Both the position numbers and the translations under genes were made by a program. DNA of 64,000 nucleotides from Agriotes lineatus (Eukaryota; Arthropoda; Insecta; Coleoptera; Elateridae): contig CALNHX010002281.1 in assembly GCA_940337035.1 (NCBI GenBank), positions 62,001 through 126,000 on the forward strand, in the 5' to 3' direction. The notes below the pieces were generated by a model that was not told where the DNA came from, ran no database searches, and saw nothing but the letters and a program-made list of their open reading frames with translations. Positions 35,282-47,549 of the stretch are shown here, piece after piece. The stretch's first letter is position 1. Each line of letters opens with the position of its first letter.

Positions 35282-36190
35282 TAACATTTCATATATGATG
35301 CTGTAAATCCTAGGTAACACTATCACTACTATTTGGTTGAAATAGGCATGCAGTTTGAGTTTTTTATATTGTTTATATCTCAAAAACGGCTATATTTCAG
35401 TATTAGTAAATTTAATGTAGTGTAAGTAAAAAAAAGGTTTCCAACACGGTTAATCCATTTAATTTAGCAAAACCTTGCTATTTACATCAAATATGAAGAA
35501 TAACTGTCCTCTAGTTATTGCTTAGAGATTTTTTTAATCAAAAAGATTGTTTCTTAAGTAAATCGACACGAAACTCCTATATGTAAATAGCTTATATAAT
35601 TTGTTGGACTATGTTAAATCAGATATTTAAAGCAGCTACGCATCGTCCAGTCAAAACTCTGGTTGTCCATTCTTCATTTGGCAAACTGATGCAGGCTTAA
35701 GTGCCGTGTGATTAATGCATTTTATGTTATCATTATTACTATCATTATCCGTAGTCAGATGTCAGTCTCCCTTCTCAATTCCTCTCTGTTGTACGGTTCT
35801 GCTCTGATGACACCTTCTAAGTCTTTTGTGTGCTCTAGACCTCCAAGCGAGGATATTGTGAATTCACCTCTTGTCCGCCATCCTTTTTAAATGCCCCGCC
35901 CAGTTCCATCGTAGTGCACAGAATCTTTCTATTACGGCTGTCACTTGTAATATTCATCTAATGGAGCATACGTTTTCTCTTGTTTCGCTATTGGTTCTGT
36001 TGTATTTTTGTGAACATATGCGATGATTTGTGCCTGCCTTCCATGTCGTTTATTATCTCTTCTGTTATTATTGGCGTTATGTCATCCGGTCCTTCGTTTC
36101 TTACTAATACTCTACGTTTTCTTTCCTATGGGGTGTTATTTTGGTTATGTATAATGGTAAAATTTTTCTATAATCTCAGAATTCAGATTA
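35282..36190. other. Interval without recognised feature
   Basis: AT-rich; nothing supported. Confidence 0.4.
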
Positions 36191-37500
36191 TATGCACACA
36201 TGCTACCTTGAAATGGAGACTCGCCGAGCGTGGGCGAAGCAGCGGCTGACGGCGTGCCTACGATAACAAACGCAGGAACGGAAGCGTGGGAGTCATGGCG
36301 GCACTTGCGGAAGATCATGGTACGCGAGCACCCACACACGCCAACGGCGAAAAAGCAGAACAACCCCTCACGCTCTTTATGCCACAACGTCCCTCTCGTG
36401 ACTGACTCACGCCAAAATAAACGAGCGCCAGCCAGAGCGTCATCACGCCACATTCACAGTTGCCAATCGCATGGCAGGAAACCCGCCGGATAGCAACAAA
36501 CGCATCTCGGAGCGACAGGGATGAATAGAAGCCCTTTCATTTGCTCTACAGGCTGAATTTTTAACTAGCCGGAAAACTAACGCTACGAAACGAAACTCAA
36601 ACGGACACCTGCATGAAACAGCATACAAAGGGTGGTCCCAAAATGTTACCAATTAGGGATAACGACGCTAAAGGGTGTTCGAAATCATTATTGCGATCAT
36701 ATGCGATGAACTATTGTCTGACTTAAATTTGAAATACAGGCGCACTCATCAATATGGCACCAAGACTGCTCGGGAAGCTTAGTTAGTTGCTAGAATAATT
36801 GAGAAATACCAAAATGGCCTGATACGTATTAATCAGCCGGCTTTTGATTTACCTTAAGCCGGCGTTCTTCATGTAACTCCGGAGGCGGCCGCGGCTTTAG
36901 TTCCAGCGGATCAACAGCTTTTGGTTTTTCGCTTAGGCATTCGAGTCGCAAAGAACTGAATGTACGAGGGCGACGACTGCGAGCTTTTGAACAGCGTTTT
37001 CAGGCTATTGAGGCGGGTTCTTCAGGTGAGCTTCTTATCCAACAATCTCTAGGTTGTAGCTTCGGGTCCGTAGTGACGGCGGTGGGAAAACTCTGGGTAC
37101 TTTAACATTAACAAAAGTTAAATTATGTGAAATATAGCCTTCCGGGTCGCGCTTAAATTCGCACTCAGGAATTAAGCTGGTACGGATAATTAAAGGAGGT
37201 CTGGTCGGACGGGCTATAGGGAAGTTAAGGCTACTTTAGGCTGACAGAAACGCTGTCATCTCCTTTAGTGCCTAATGGATACGGGTTCATTCTGCGAGAC
37301 AGAAACGCTTTCAGGACAGAATAGACAGGTAAGGAGGGAAAGGAAGGTTTGAGAAGGAAAATCTCAAGATACTGGAATGGCCTTGTAGTTTCCTTTTATA
37401 CATCTTGGGAGCCGTTATCGGTACATTTGCTCCCCGCTTTAATGGAAAGGGCTGGGGTTCTGTTATCTCCTTTTCGTGTGTCGAATAGATTCAACGCTTG
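36190..37500. other. GC- and CpG-rich block of unknown nature
   Basis: Composition changes sharply at about 36,190 (GAGACTCGCCGAGCGTGGGC) and returns to AT-rich by about 37,500. CpG is frequent, unlike the rest of the window. Short ORFs on both strands (36,145-36,652) show no motif. Options are a host CpG-rich promoter or first exon, an unrecognised LTR, or a foreign insertion. No splice-supported gene is visible. Confidence 0.35.
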
Positions 37501-39494
37501 ATAGCGCGATTAATTAAATTCAAATACATTTTAAGTATAGTAAGAATTTAATAGGACGCCTCTAAATCATATAGAGATGGCTTAAACACAGATTCGCGAG
37601 CCCAAAATAAAATGATGACACTGAACTTACCTATATCCAAACGCCTTATGACAATATTGGAATTCAGTTTTTTTTAAAATTAAATTTACGTGTAACAACT
37701 GACCCTTTGGTTGAAACTCTACATTGGTACATACGTACTCCATCTTTTGAGATGGTGGGTTATAAGCGCTGGACTACTGGTGGATGAAGCATGTATGTCA
37801 CAATACTTAACGTCTTACCATATCTTTTAAAAAATCCAGAAAGAGATATTCATTTATCTGTTTTGTGTTTTCGTAATAAAAATATAAATCTTAGTTACCA
37901 CGCCAAGCTTTTCATAGTCAATTGGAAGGCTCAAAATAGTTCTTGATTCACAACAAAGTATGATCATAGAAGTGTAACAATCAACAAACTCTCAGTGATT
38001 ACCTAGATCCAAGAGCGACGCAAACTTTGCATTCAGTACCGGAAAAGTTACTTACAGTTCGCGGTTAGTATACTATTTTTGGAATACCTGTAAAATCACT
38101 GAAAAGTAAGAAATAGTGAGATAACGTTGAATTATTACTGCCGTGTAACCATGGTAATTAGTAAATGAATTTGGTAATAATGATCAATTTACCATGCATG
38201 TATTTTAAAAAAATCAATTTGTACTAGGAACAATTGCAAACAACTGAAATAAGGTGTAGCCGCATAAAATCCAACTCGAGTTTTATATATTCCAACATCT
38301 ACTGTGTTTAGTCCGTCGCAGTAAATTCTGCGTCCGTTCTTTCCTTGTGTATATTGGGACAAATTCGCCTTGAAATCGGCGACACGGCTTTTGTTTGTCC
38401 AGTTCGCTATTGGAAACTATGAAGACAAGGGTTCGAGACCTAGTTAATAAAACAGACTTCTTCTGCATTTTATTGAATACGGCATTGTTGGTTTGCTTTT
38501 GAATGTCCCGTTTGCTGCATCGCAAAGAACTTTTATTTTCGCATTTACATGGCGATGGCCTACGGGGCTTTTATACGGGCTACAATGACTACTAAATACG
38601 CCAAAGTTTTCATTTATTTAAACAGTAAACGTTTGAATTATCTGTCTATTATCCTCCTGTTTTAGGGATATAGGATTCTCTTTCGTCAGAATTATTTCCC
38701 TTTTTGTTGTTACAAACGTTCTCACATTTCTACTGCTGTATAATAGAAAGTCGGAGCCTTTAATGTAGCAATCCTTGTCACAATTGAATAAGATAATAAT
38801 AATTCTTCTCTTATTTACTAAATGTATTTTGTATTTGCTAGGGGCAATTGACCAATGCGAATGTGCTTAAATTGCAGAAAGTTTGCAGAAGTTTGTAAGA
38901 ACCAACACAATATCAATTGATGTAAACATGTGCAGGTTGCTTCAGTTTATCTCCATAAAACTCTAACAGTCTAAGTAATAGCTACCCTTCCAAAATGTAG
39001 AATAGAACCTAGATAATGATTTGGAACGATTTTAACAATTTAGAACGCATCTTTACTGGGTAAGTTACATATTTACGTCCAGCAAAAAGTAATTTCAATA
39101 AAATTGGTGAATTTAATGTTAAACTTAAGGTGGCCAGAACTTGGTAATTCTAGACTTTTTTGTTTACCTCAGCAAGTACTGTATACGGGTATACATCGTC
39201 AACCCACTATTTTCCTACGTTGTCTAGTGTAAACAACTATTTATTTACCTATATAGGAACGTATTCATTTATTTTTCGACATTTATTATCAGTTGATCAG
39301 AGTTCGTTTCGTTATTGGTAGTGTAGGTTATGAGTGACCTGTAGTTTAATAAAGCATAACCGATGTAGACAATAAAACATGCATTTTATTTATTTCAGAA
39401 CACAAAATATAGCAAATACACTTATCTGTAGAATATGAATACAGAGAATTAATTATACACTCGAACGCCGAAATATGACTCGTAAAATAGAGTT
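37501..39494. other. AT-rich interval without recognised feature
   Basis: Nothing supported; short motif-less ORFs only. Confidence 0.4.
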
Positions 39495-40176
39495 TGGAAA
39501 CTGACCAGAAGCTCTCGTCTTGCTTAAAGTAAGTCAAGTACCCAGGCTGTCTGGCCTTAAATACTGCATCTTACACAAGAAAAAGGGGTTTCTGAAAGAA
39601 CACCTCCTACACAGAAATACCTATTGTCAGCTGTGCTGGACAAAAGGGGTTCGGAGTACAACGGTATTTTATTACCGGCTTCCTGTGACTTGGGTAAATG
39701 TTTCTTTGCTCGCCTTTTCTCCGCAAGTGGTCAGCCTCAGATACCACTTTGACTTTATCCGTCGAGTATGATGACCAGACCCGGAGATCGGGTTTATTGC
39801 TTTGTTTGCTTGAGTAGGCCTTGTGTTGGGACAAAAGAGGGGCTGGAACACTCGGACTTGTCGCTAGTGTCGAAAATGGGTGAAAAGAACTTTTGCTGTG
39901 CTGACTTGGTATCCCTTTACTTTGTCCTGCATAGCTGAACCCTGCCAATTTTGTAGGAAGTGTGATTATTTCTTTTTGAACCTTAGTAGTTCGCTGCTCG
40001 GAGTAGTTTTTTTTTAGATAATGCTGTTTGTTGAAAAGTGTGTATGAAAGGATTCACCATTTAGCTAAAACGGCGGAAATAATTTGTCATCCCTTGCTTC
40101 AAGCGCGACTTATACAAATCAGTTCTTGACGTTTCGAAACTTTTTTAAATGCTACACATACATTTGATTTCGGACA
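39495..40176 (-). repeat. LTR (3' copy, minus orientation)
   Basis: Pairs with 41,797-42,388; about 90 bp longer because of an extra segment near 39,720-39,860. Confidence 0.6.
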
Positions 40177-41057
40177 CCCTCTGCGGGAGTTGCCGCGGGA
40201 CCCACGCTTGGCTCCAGAGGTTGAGGTCCTTAAGTATGGAAAGCCTAAGAGGACTTTGAGTAGATGAGTTACGTCGGTGCTCAAATTCCCGGTTGCACAC
40301 CGTTGTGAATGGCGTCAAACACCGGGCGTCGAAACTGCTTTGCGATAAAGGGTAGAGTGTCCCCATAGCTGAATTATAGTTGATATCCGCGTCATCATCT
40401 AAGAAGTAGATCTTCTTCGAGGCTAGCACGGTGTCAGGGCACAGGGATGTCTTTCATTTAGGCGTCCGACTTGTTGAAATTGTTCAGCGTGTTGCAGTGA
40501 GTTGTACTGCTTGGAAATAATGCTATGGGACCTGCTACAATAATTAAGATAGGGTATCTGCGGGGAGGTTTGTTGTTCCCGGCGACATAGTGTAGATCTG
40601 CTGGAAATTTTCCCTATGGAATCAGGTGCGGAACTATAGAGCGATGTTCAGTCTAAATTTGGATAAACCAGAGTGGAGATTCTGCCGGCCAGAATGGAAT
40701 TTTCTGAGGTTAGCCCTTTCGATTGAGTTGGGTAATCCAGGAAACCTTCAATGTCCAAAATTTTGCCTTTTGTGGCAGCCAGGTTTGCGGTGGTGCGTTA
40801 AGGAGCTCATTGATCTTCGACTGAGGTACTACTTGCTTGATAGCGTTGATGCGGTTTCCTGGTGGCTTTGTCCCGTCTTCCGAAGTGGAGTGTCCAAGGA
40901 AGTAAACGCCTGTGGTGGCAAGGTTTGCCTGTAAGTCAAGTTGATCAGCACTCTGTAGTAGTTTGTTCTACTTGTCGGCGATGATACTAGCGGCTTCTCG
41001 TTTAAAGATGTCATCCTGGTCCGAGGTCAAGCTGTGTTGCGTTTTGTGCTTATGCCT

Positions 41058-41300
41058 CATTCTTGTCGCTTGTTGCGATGTTACAGCGCGTGCTCGTGTT
41101 TTCGCGGCTGCTCGTAGCTCATTCTTGTCGCTAGTTGCTATGATGAGCGCAGTGCTTGTGTTTTGCGGCTGCTCACGTCCAATTTTTGTCGTTGATTGCG
41201 TTATCAAGCGTCGTGATTGTGTTTCGTGGCTGCTGGCGACCCATTTTTGTCCACTGGTTCGATGTTATGGGCCATGATTGCAGACATCGTGGTGGCAACC
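41058..41300. repeat. Four degenerate tandem units of about 61 bp
   Basis: Units start near 41,058, 41,119, 41,179 and 41,240. Each has an (A/T)TTTTGTCG- or ATTCTTGTCG-like start and ends in CGTGGCTGCT or CGCGGCTGCT. They lie in the interior of the LTR element and probably encode a repetitive Gag-like stretch on the minus strand, now decayed. Confidence 0.55.
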
Positions 41301-41401
41301 TTTTGCTGCAGTGTGAAACATTATTGCTTGATTGGGTCTCCATCCTGCTTGTTACTTAAGTTGGTGTGGGAGTAACTTTGGCGAACAAAGTACTTCTCAA
41401 T

Positions 41402-41440
41402 CATGACACGGTCCAATCCCGGAAGTCGTTTGTTACTTAA
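41402..41440. repeat. Short Penelope 3'-end fragment
   Basis: Matches 7207-7245 with one or two differences (TGACACGGTCCAATCCCGGA, then GTCGTTTGTTACTTAA). It suggests a very short Penelope 3' end lodged in the LTR element. Confidence 0.5.
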
Positions 41441-41796
41441 TGGCACTGGCCGTGAAAGCCTCAGCAATCATGTAACTTTGGCGATGTAGCCTGATCGGTT
41501 GAACTAGCTGAGATTGTGTTGCTAGCGTTGGCTATGGAAACTGAAATACTGCCTTCAGGATTTGCCATCTTATTGTTGCAGGACGCTCAAGTTTAGTTCA
41601 CTTGCACTTGAATTGTCAACTATTATCGCGAACTTGAGTTTGTAATTCCCTGATTTATGCTGTTCTTGGCGGGTCAACACTAATGTAATGTAATGTAATG
41701 TAATCACCAATAATGAGGTGATCAGCACTGTTTCTTAGATGTTCTTTTTGGGGTCTCCAATTTGGTAATGTTGGATCAGTGCCGAAACCCCAGATC

Positions 41797-42388
41797 TGGA
41801 AACTGACAAAAAAACCTCGTATTGCCTAAAGTAAGTCATCTCAGAGTATCAGGAGGTAATGTTGAGACGCCATCTGTCTAGTCTTAAATACTGATTCTTA
41901 CGCAAACAGGAGGGGTTTCTGAATGGACGCTTGTTATAGATAGAGGAATCTCGGGGCATTCTTCGAGGACAATACTTATTGTCAGCTTTGCTGTCCACAA
42001 GGGGCTTTAGAGTAGAGCGACATTTTATTACCGGCTTCCTGTGACTTGCGTTAATGTTTCTTTTCTCGGATCCGTTTTTATTGTGGAAAAGGCAATGAAC
42101 GCACATTTGCTTGTGTCGACTTTGTGTCTTTTCACTTTCTCCTGCATATCTCAACCCTGTCTACTTTGCAGGAGGCGTGATTATGTTTTTTAACCCTATT
42201 AGTTGGGCAATTCCATGCTGTGGCGATATGGAGTAGTTCTTTGGAGATAATGTAGTTTCGTTGGAAAGTGCTTATGAAAGTCTTGGCAATTTGGCCTAAA
42301 GCTATTTGTCATCCCTTGTTGCACACAAATCAGTGCTTGTCATTTAGAAAGTTTTATTAAATGTAACACACACAGTTCACTTCGTACA
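41797..42388 (-). repeat. LTR (5' copy, minus orientation)
   Basis: Pairs with 39,495-40,176. Immediately downstream on the minus strand is GATC then TGGGGTTTCGGCACTGATCC, a TGG-initial string in the position of a primer-binding site. Confidence 0.6.
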
Positions 42389-43359
42389 CCCACTGGTATA
42401 AGCTACGTCACACGTTTTTGGTTAATTTGCTTTATGCCACAAGACTGAACTGAAACAAGACGTTCAAGAGAGAACTAAAACTTTAATCGCCGACATTCTT
42501 ATCATTTATTAATGTCGTAAACTATTGAGAAATGGCCATATATTTTGGAAAAAGAGAAGATTTTGGAATATTTGAGAATAAAATGCCGTGCCCTTTTTTC
42601 TCTCAACAATCCATAAATATTTTCAAAGAACAATGCAAGAGTCTCCCGGGAGAAGTCTACTGAACTATTGAGGTATGCAAATAAGGTATATCAAGATACG
42701 TTCGATTACAAAACTTAGCTGAATTAGGGCTTGTTGAACAAAATGCAAGAAATTTGATAAATAACGCTTTCTATTTAGCACAATTGAAAATGTGATGGAT
42801 GTAATGACTAATTAAGCAAAAATTATTATTTAAGTGCATTAAGATACATAACCCTGTAGTTTGGCATATTCCTCGAGGGTAAACTTTGAATTATTTTAAA
42901 TGTATTTTTCTGCCACACTCCCATAACTTAGTTACCTTTTTAAATAAAAAATACGTTCATTTAACTTTTTTGGTTAAACTTGAAGAAGCAACGTGTTTAT
43001 AGAGTTTCACATATTTTTCCGGGAAAATTTGCGATTGCATTTAAATAAAAAGCTGTATTTATGTAATATCTTGTAGTTTTTTCCAACTCATAACTCCGTT
43101 GTGTTTTGTAACCGGACCCATATTGATCTATTTTTTTGCTTCAAATTTTACAACTTATTCCTAAAGCTTGGCAAATTCCTCCCGGGACACCCTGTATATC
43201 GTATTATAATATTGTTTCTTTCTTGTCTAGTTTCTATACTTTGCCAAATGTGATTAACACATTTTTAAAGGAAAATACCTCGATTTTTTCTTTGTTCAGC
43301 TGATGCAGGTGGCCGGTCCGGGTTCGCTACCACGCTAACATCTGTGGTAGCCGTTAACG
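42389..43359. other. Interval with degenerate repeats, no gene
   Basis: Two direct, similar segments (about 42,848-42,885 and 43,155-43,195: TTGGCA(A/T)ATTCCTC with a CCCTGTA motif) suggest an old MITE pair. No coding signal. Confidence 0.4.
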
Positions 43360-43364
43360 CCTAA

Positions 43365-43916
43365 TGAACAGAATCGCCTGGAGGCTGGATCAAGATTCCG
43401 TTACTTGCGCTGATTCTGTCCCTAACGTTTTTGAGCACAAGGGTGAGATTGCACCCTTGTTTTAAGACAATGTACTCAGGTCATTCAAAGGGACGATAAT
43501 TATTGATAGCTACCTTAAAGCGCAGCCCTCACGCTTCATAAGTTTAGGCTTGGTAGGGTAGCACCGATGTGAATAAATCAAACAATAAATGTCGATTGTT
43601 TTATTACAAAAATAAAGTCCTATTTATAGAAACATAATTGCTTAGTTACTACGATTTCAAAGTGCAAAGTATATTTACTGTGACGATATAACATCTCACA
43701 ACATATGTCAGCCATAAACTAGTTTATTTCCTCTTATATCTGCAAGTATGTTACACTGAACTCTGATTCTAGGTCGTGCATTTACGCAAAGTGCTTACTT
43801 GCAGTTGCGGCATTTAAACTTCATGCATATGAAATGAGAATTGTATTTTAAACCTATGAACTGGATTTCGTAAATTTTGGAACTGAAATTTAGTCTCTTT
43901 AATCTGAGATTACACA
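43365..43916 (-). repeat. BEL/Pao LTR (3' copy)
   Basis: Direct repeat of 46,393-46,943. On the plus strand it contains GAGCACAAGGGTGAGA and TGCACCCTTGTTTTAAGACA near the start and ends in ATTACACA. Confidence 0.8.
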
Positions 43917-43994
43917 TGTTGCCAAACTCCAAGTTAAGAACGACAAAACAAAGTAAAGGAGAATGTCTCCGTAAATACTCTACTTATAAATACA

Positions 43995-45250
43995 CTACAC
44001 TGTTTCCACCACGTTAATTGTCTTTAGGGGATATTCTTCTACTGCTTGCTGGCGTTGTTTGGGTGGAAGCTTCCTTCGGAGTATTTTTCTCCGGATACAA
44101 TAGAGAACTCCTATTATATCAGCGGCTCTCAAGATGCTGACGATTATTCCACTGGAGAGGTAGGAGCGATGTCGGATGGGTCTCCATGCTACTTCCTGCA
44201 GATGCTGTTGAAAGTCCAACCGAGAAGTCTGTAAATCCTAGAGGTGCTTCGATTGCTTTAGCACAGGCTCTTCTGCAATTTTGGTAAAAGAGTTTGGTGT
44301 TGATTTGTTGTTGAGTTTGTTGCCAATTGGTTTGGAATATCCCGCCAACGTCCATCTGCTGCCTCTTCCTCTGAAGACAAACAATTGAAGTTGACGCTGC
44401 GTTCTGCCGCGTTATATGGGGTGAATATCACAATGGATGTCACTCTTGCTAGTGGCTAGGTGCTTAGCAATGTGTTTATCGTTACTTCTTGCTGCCATTT
44501 CTTGAATCCACCTTCCACTAGGCCTGGAATATTTAGTATCGGATTTTTTCATTTTCTGAATTCGTGGTTGCAGTTTCTTGGTGCCACCCTCCACTGGGTG
44601 TCAAGTTTTTAGTGAGCTCGGAGGGTTTCTTGTTTATGCAGTTATTGTTGCAACTTCTTGGTTCCACCCTCCACCGAGTGTCAAGTTTTTAGTGAACTTG
44701 GAGGTTTTCTCGTTTGCTGCAGCTATTGCTGCCTTTTCTGGGCTCTATCCATCGCTAGGTGCTATTTTAGAAGCATCTGGAGGACTTCCGACGGTTTGTT
44801 CGTGACCTGCAATTTCCTTTTCTTTGTGTCCACCAACTTTGTGAATGGGAACTTCGTGAATGGAGACTTAGGGAATGAGGACTTTGGGAACTCCATGCAC
44901 TTGGTGATTTTTCTTGTGGATCAGAGGGTGCTATTTTTCATGTTCGATGATAGCTGGACGTTCAACTCCCGTATTATTTATCTTAGCAGCTGATATTGCT
45001 TGTTCTTCCGCTATAGAATCGGTTGATAGTTGTTCCACCTGCTGGATTGTTACTCCTTGGATGGATCGATTGGATGCGGAATGAGGCTCTCTGACTGTCT
45101 CAGTAATTTTTTCTTCGCATACCTGATCTTCTGTAAGAAATTTTTGTTGGACAAGGACTTCTTCTCTTTGCCACGATTTGCCTATCGTGGTATTGACTTT
45201 AATGTTGTTGTCCCGCGTTGACTGATGATTCCAGACAAAATCCACCCCAG
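43995..45250 (-). pseudogene. Decayed interior of the BEL/Pao element
   Basis: Overlapping short minus frames (43,995-44,219; 44,119-44,355; 44,412-44,594; 44,931-45,245) show no clear RT, RNase H or integrase motif. Two 80-bp tandem units (44,578-44,657 and 44,658-44,737, each with CCACCCTCCAC and GTGTCAAGTTTTTAGTGA) occur here. Assignment to the element rests on position between the LTRs. Confidence 0.4.
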
Positions 45251-46210
45251 ATCTGTGTCTTGTTCCGGGATACCATCCTTCGATTTTCGAGCTCCATCAA
45301 TGGCTTCCAGAGACTGGAACCGCATTTGCAGAAAAGCCATTAAATTTTGGTGATCCTGAACTTCATGTGGGCATTGAAGCGACTGCTCATATAATTTATT
45401 AGTGTCAGGATCCCACTTTCGAGCGATCGTCCTGTTGATCCATGGACCCCAACTGTCGGTGAAGATGCCTAGGTTCTTGATTGCTTCTACACATTCCTTG
45501 ATGGAGTCATGCAATCTCTTCAACCTTTGGGATGATTCCTTAGAAAGGACCGGCTGATCGAACTAGGTATATAGCAACTTTGTTAAAATGAGGCGGTTGT
45601 TTTGGTACCTTTGTTGCAGCAAATTCCAAGCGGTGTTGTAGTTCGCTTGAGTAACTGCTAGATGTTGGATCAGTCGGCTGGGCTCTACCTTAACATGCGT
45701 TTTTAAATACTGCATTTTGATGACATCTTCCATGTGTTGGTTGCCATCTACTAATTTGTTGAATAGGTCCTTGAAGGTGACCCATTCTTCATAGTTTCCC
45801 TCGAATATGGGGATTTTGACTTGGGGGAGCGAAATGGCTGTTGCATGTTCGCTCCTTGCCGGTGTTTGTAATAAATTAATTAAGTTTTTATACCTGTCTT
45901 TCAAGGTAGTGTACTCAGCACTGAAGCGCATTTGTTCTGAATTCATCTCATTAGAAATGACTTCTTCGTCCATCTCTGATACACGATCCCATTTTTCCTT
46001 CAGTCTCCTCTGCGTGCTGGTGTGGTGTCCTGAACTTCCAACGATTTGTTCAGCATCGAACATGGCTTGCTTGAACTTATAGATTCGAATCTGTAACTTT
46101 CGAATCTGAACCTTTTGTTCAGGATTTTTGGGTCCTGGATGGGTTAGAATACTTAGCTTCACACAGCAGGCGACAGCTAATTAGTTGAATTCCTCCATAT
46201 TCTTAGCCAT
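45182..46210 (-). pseudogene. BEL/Pao Gag (DUF1759) with two in-frame stops
   Basis: ATG at 46,210 opens MAKNMEEFN, then TAA at codon 10. The same frame continues with LPQVKIPIFEGNYEEWVTF, KMQYLKTHVKVEPSRLI and AWNLLQQRYQNNR, the hallmark of the DUF1759 Gag domain of BEL/Pao elements. A TAG at 45,565-45,563 interrupts it again, and the frame continues with KRLHDSIKECVEAIKNLGI and FLQMRFQSLEAI. It then jumps to DTDLGWILSG, which normally lies in the protease region, so the zinc-knuckle part is probably deleted. The frame ends at 45,182. Nonfunctional as it stands. Confidence 0.75.
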
Positions 46211-46279
46211 TTTCTGGGAACTAGGTAGGTTGGCAGACGTTGTTTACCTCTTCGGATGCTAGTAACACCGGGGATTTGA

Positions 46280-46434
46280 TGGTTCTTAATTGGAGATGGA
46301 TCCGGCTCGAAAGACCATGAATAGAATTGCCTGGAGGCTGGATCAGGACCTTGTTGTTCTTAAGTTGAGATGGATCTGGCTCGAAGGGACCATGAACAGA
46401 ATTGCCTAGAGGCTGGATCAGGATTCCGTTACTT
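46280..46434 (-). repeat. Tandem duplication of LTR end plus primer-binding site
   Basis: Two units of about 75 bp share GGCTCGAA(A/G)G(A/G), CCATGAA(C/T)AGAATTGCCT and GAGGCTGGATCAGGA. Each joins the LTR terminus to the putative primer-binding site, so the element has a second, degenerate copy of this junction immediately inside the first. Confidence 0.6.
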
Positions 46435-46943
46435 GCGCTGATTCTATTCCTAAGGTATTTGAGCACAAGGGTGAGACTGCACCCTTGTTTTAAGACAATG
46501 TAGTCAGGACACTCAAAGGGACGATAATTATTGGTGACTAAACCTGAAGCGCAGCCTCAGGCTTTACAAGTTTAGGCTTGGAAGGGTAGCACCGATGTAA
46601 ATGAATCAAACATTAAATGTCAATTGTTTTATTAGAAAAATAAAGTTCTATTTATACAAACATAATTGCTTAGTTACTACGATTTCAAAGTGCAAAGTAT
46701 ATTTAATGTAACGATATAACATTTCATAACATACGTCAGCGTCAAGCCAGTGTATTTCCGATTATATCTGCAAGTATGTTACACTGAACTCTGATTGTAA
46801 GTCGTGCATTTACGCAAAGTGCTTACTTGCAGTTTCGGCATTTAAACTTGGTGCATATGATATCACAATTGCATTTTAAACCTATGAACTGGATTTCGTA
46901 AATTTTGAACTGAAATTTAGTCTGTTTAATCCGAGATTATACA
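46393..46943 (-). repeat. BEL/Pao LTR (5' copy)
   Basis: Direct repeat of 43,365-43,916, followed outward by the CCTAA target duplication. Confidence 0.8.
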
Positions 46944-46948
46944 CCTAA

Positions 46949-47545
46949 CAAGGAAACTCTTCCTCGATTTTCGACGGACAAGGCTAACCACCTACCCGAC
47001 TTACAAGTAAAGACGGTTCATAGATCCAGAACTTTGTGGAACCAAACGAGCCACTGGACCAATGTAGGAGGAAAGAGCAGAACTGTCACTTTATTTATAT
47101 CACCAAACCCCTTTTCATACAGGGCCATTATTTTTGTCAATTGTAACTCATGATTTCACTGATAATAAAAATGTGCGGGCCGAGTATAACAATACCAACA
47201 ACAACGAAAAGTTAATAAAAACAACTTTATTTTGAAAAATAATACCTTTACCTACATACACACTTATCCCAATGCCCGGACAGCTTGCGAGTACAGACAG
47301 AGAAATGTGTTTTAATTACATGCGCTTCCAAATTCTCAAACCTTTTTCATCTCTTCACCCCTACATTAACATGCTTTCTTAATTCTAAGTTTTTACATGT
47401 AAAATTTCAAATCATTAAAGAAATGTCCTTTTATGATGTTTTAAAAAATTGTCTGAAGAAGCTGCTTTAAAGCAGCGAAACGTAACATATTAAAATGTAC
47501 TTTTGTATACTTGACTAATGCTTGACTTTATTTATCTTATAACTA
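46949..47545. other. Interval without recognised feature
   Basis: Nothing supported. Confidence 0.4.
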
Positions 47546-47549
47546 ATCA

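Larger units (their letters stand above)
39495..42388 (-). mobile_element. Internally deleted LTR retrotransposon
   Basis: Two direct repeats, 39,495-40,176 and 41,797-42,388, share the TGGAAACTGAC start, TTATTACCGGCTTCCTGTGA, CCTGCATA-CT-AACCCTG and the TACACCC end. The termini read TG...CA on the minus strand. The internal region is only about 1.6 kb, far too short for gag-pol. A minus-strand GVP/SRGNSRRGCPKS-type tail just inside the left LTR (about 40,150-40,240) resembles the end of a BEL/Pao pol, so the 5' LTR is the right one. No matching target duplication was found. A 61-bp tandem repeat and a Penelope 3' fragment lie in the interior. Confidence 0.55.
43365..46943 (-). mobile_element. 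BEL/Pao LTR retrotransposon, internally deleted
   Basis: LTRs 43,365-43,916 and 46,393-46,943 (552 and 551 bp, roughly 88-90 percent alike by eye) start TG and end CA, flanked by the 5-bp duplication CCTAA (43,360-43,364 and 46,944-46,948). On the minus strand the 5' LTR is followed at once by TGGTCCCTTCGAGCCAGAT, the position and form of a tRNA primer-binding site. The interior is only about 2.5 kb and contains a gag with a BEL-type DUF1759 domain plus fragments, but no RT or integrase. It is a non-autonomous, decayed copy. Confidence 0.8.

Noticed and set aside
36145..36652. Overlapping ORFs in the CpG-rich block
   Set aside because: Open on both strands because of GC-rich composition; no motif, so no gene is called.
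41674..41703. TAATG pentamer run considered as a regulatory array
   Set aside because: Short simple repeat with no other support.
44578..44993. Plus-strand ORFs with a repeated N-terminus
   Set aside because: They arise from an 80-bp tandem repeat inside the decayed BEL/Pao interior and lie antisense to the element.
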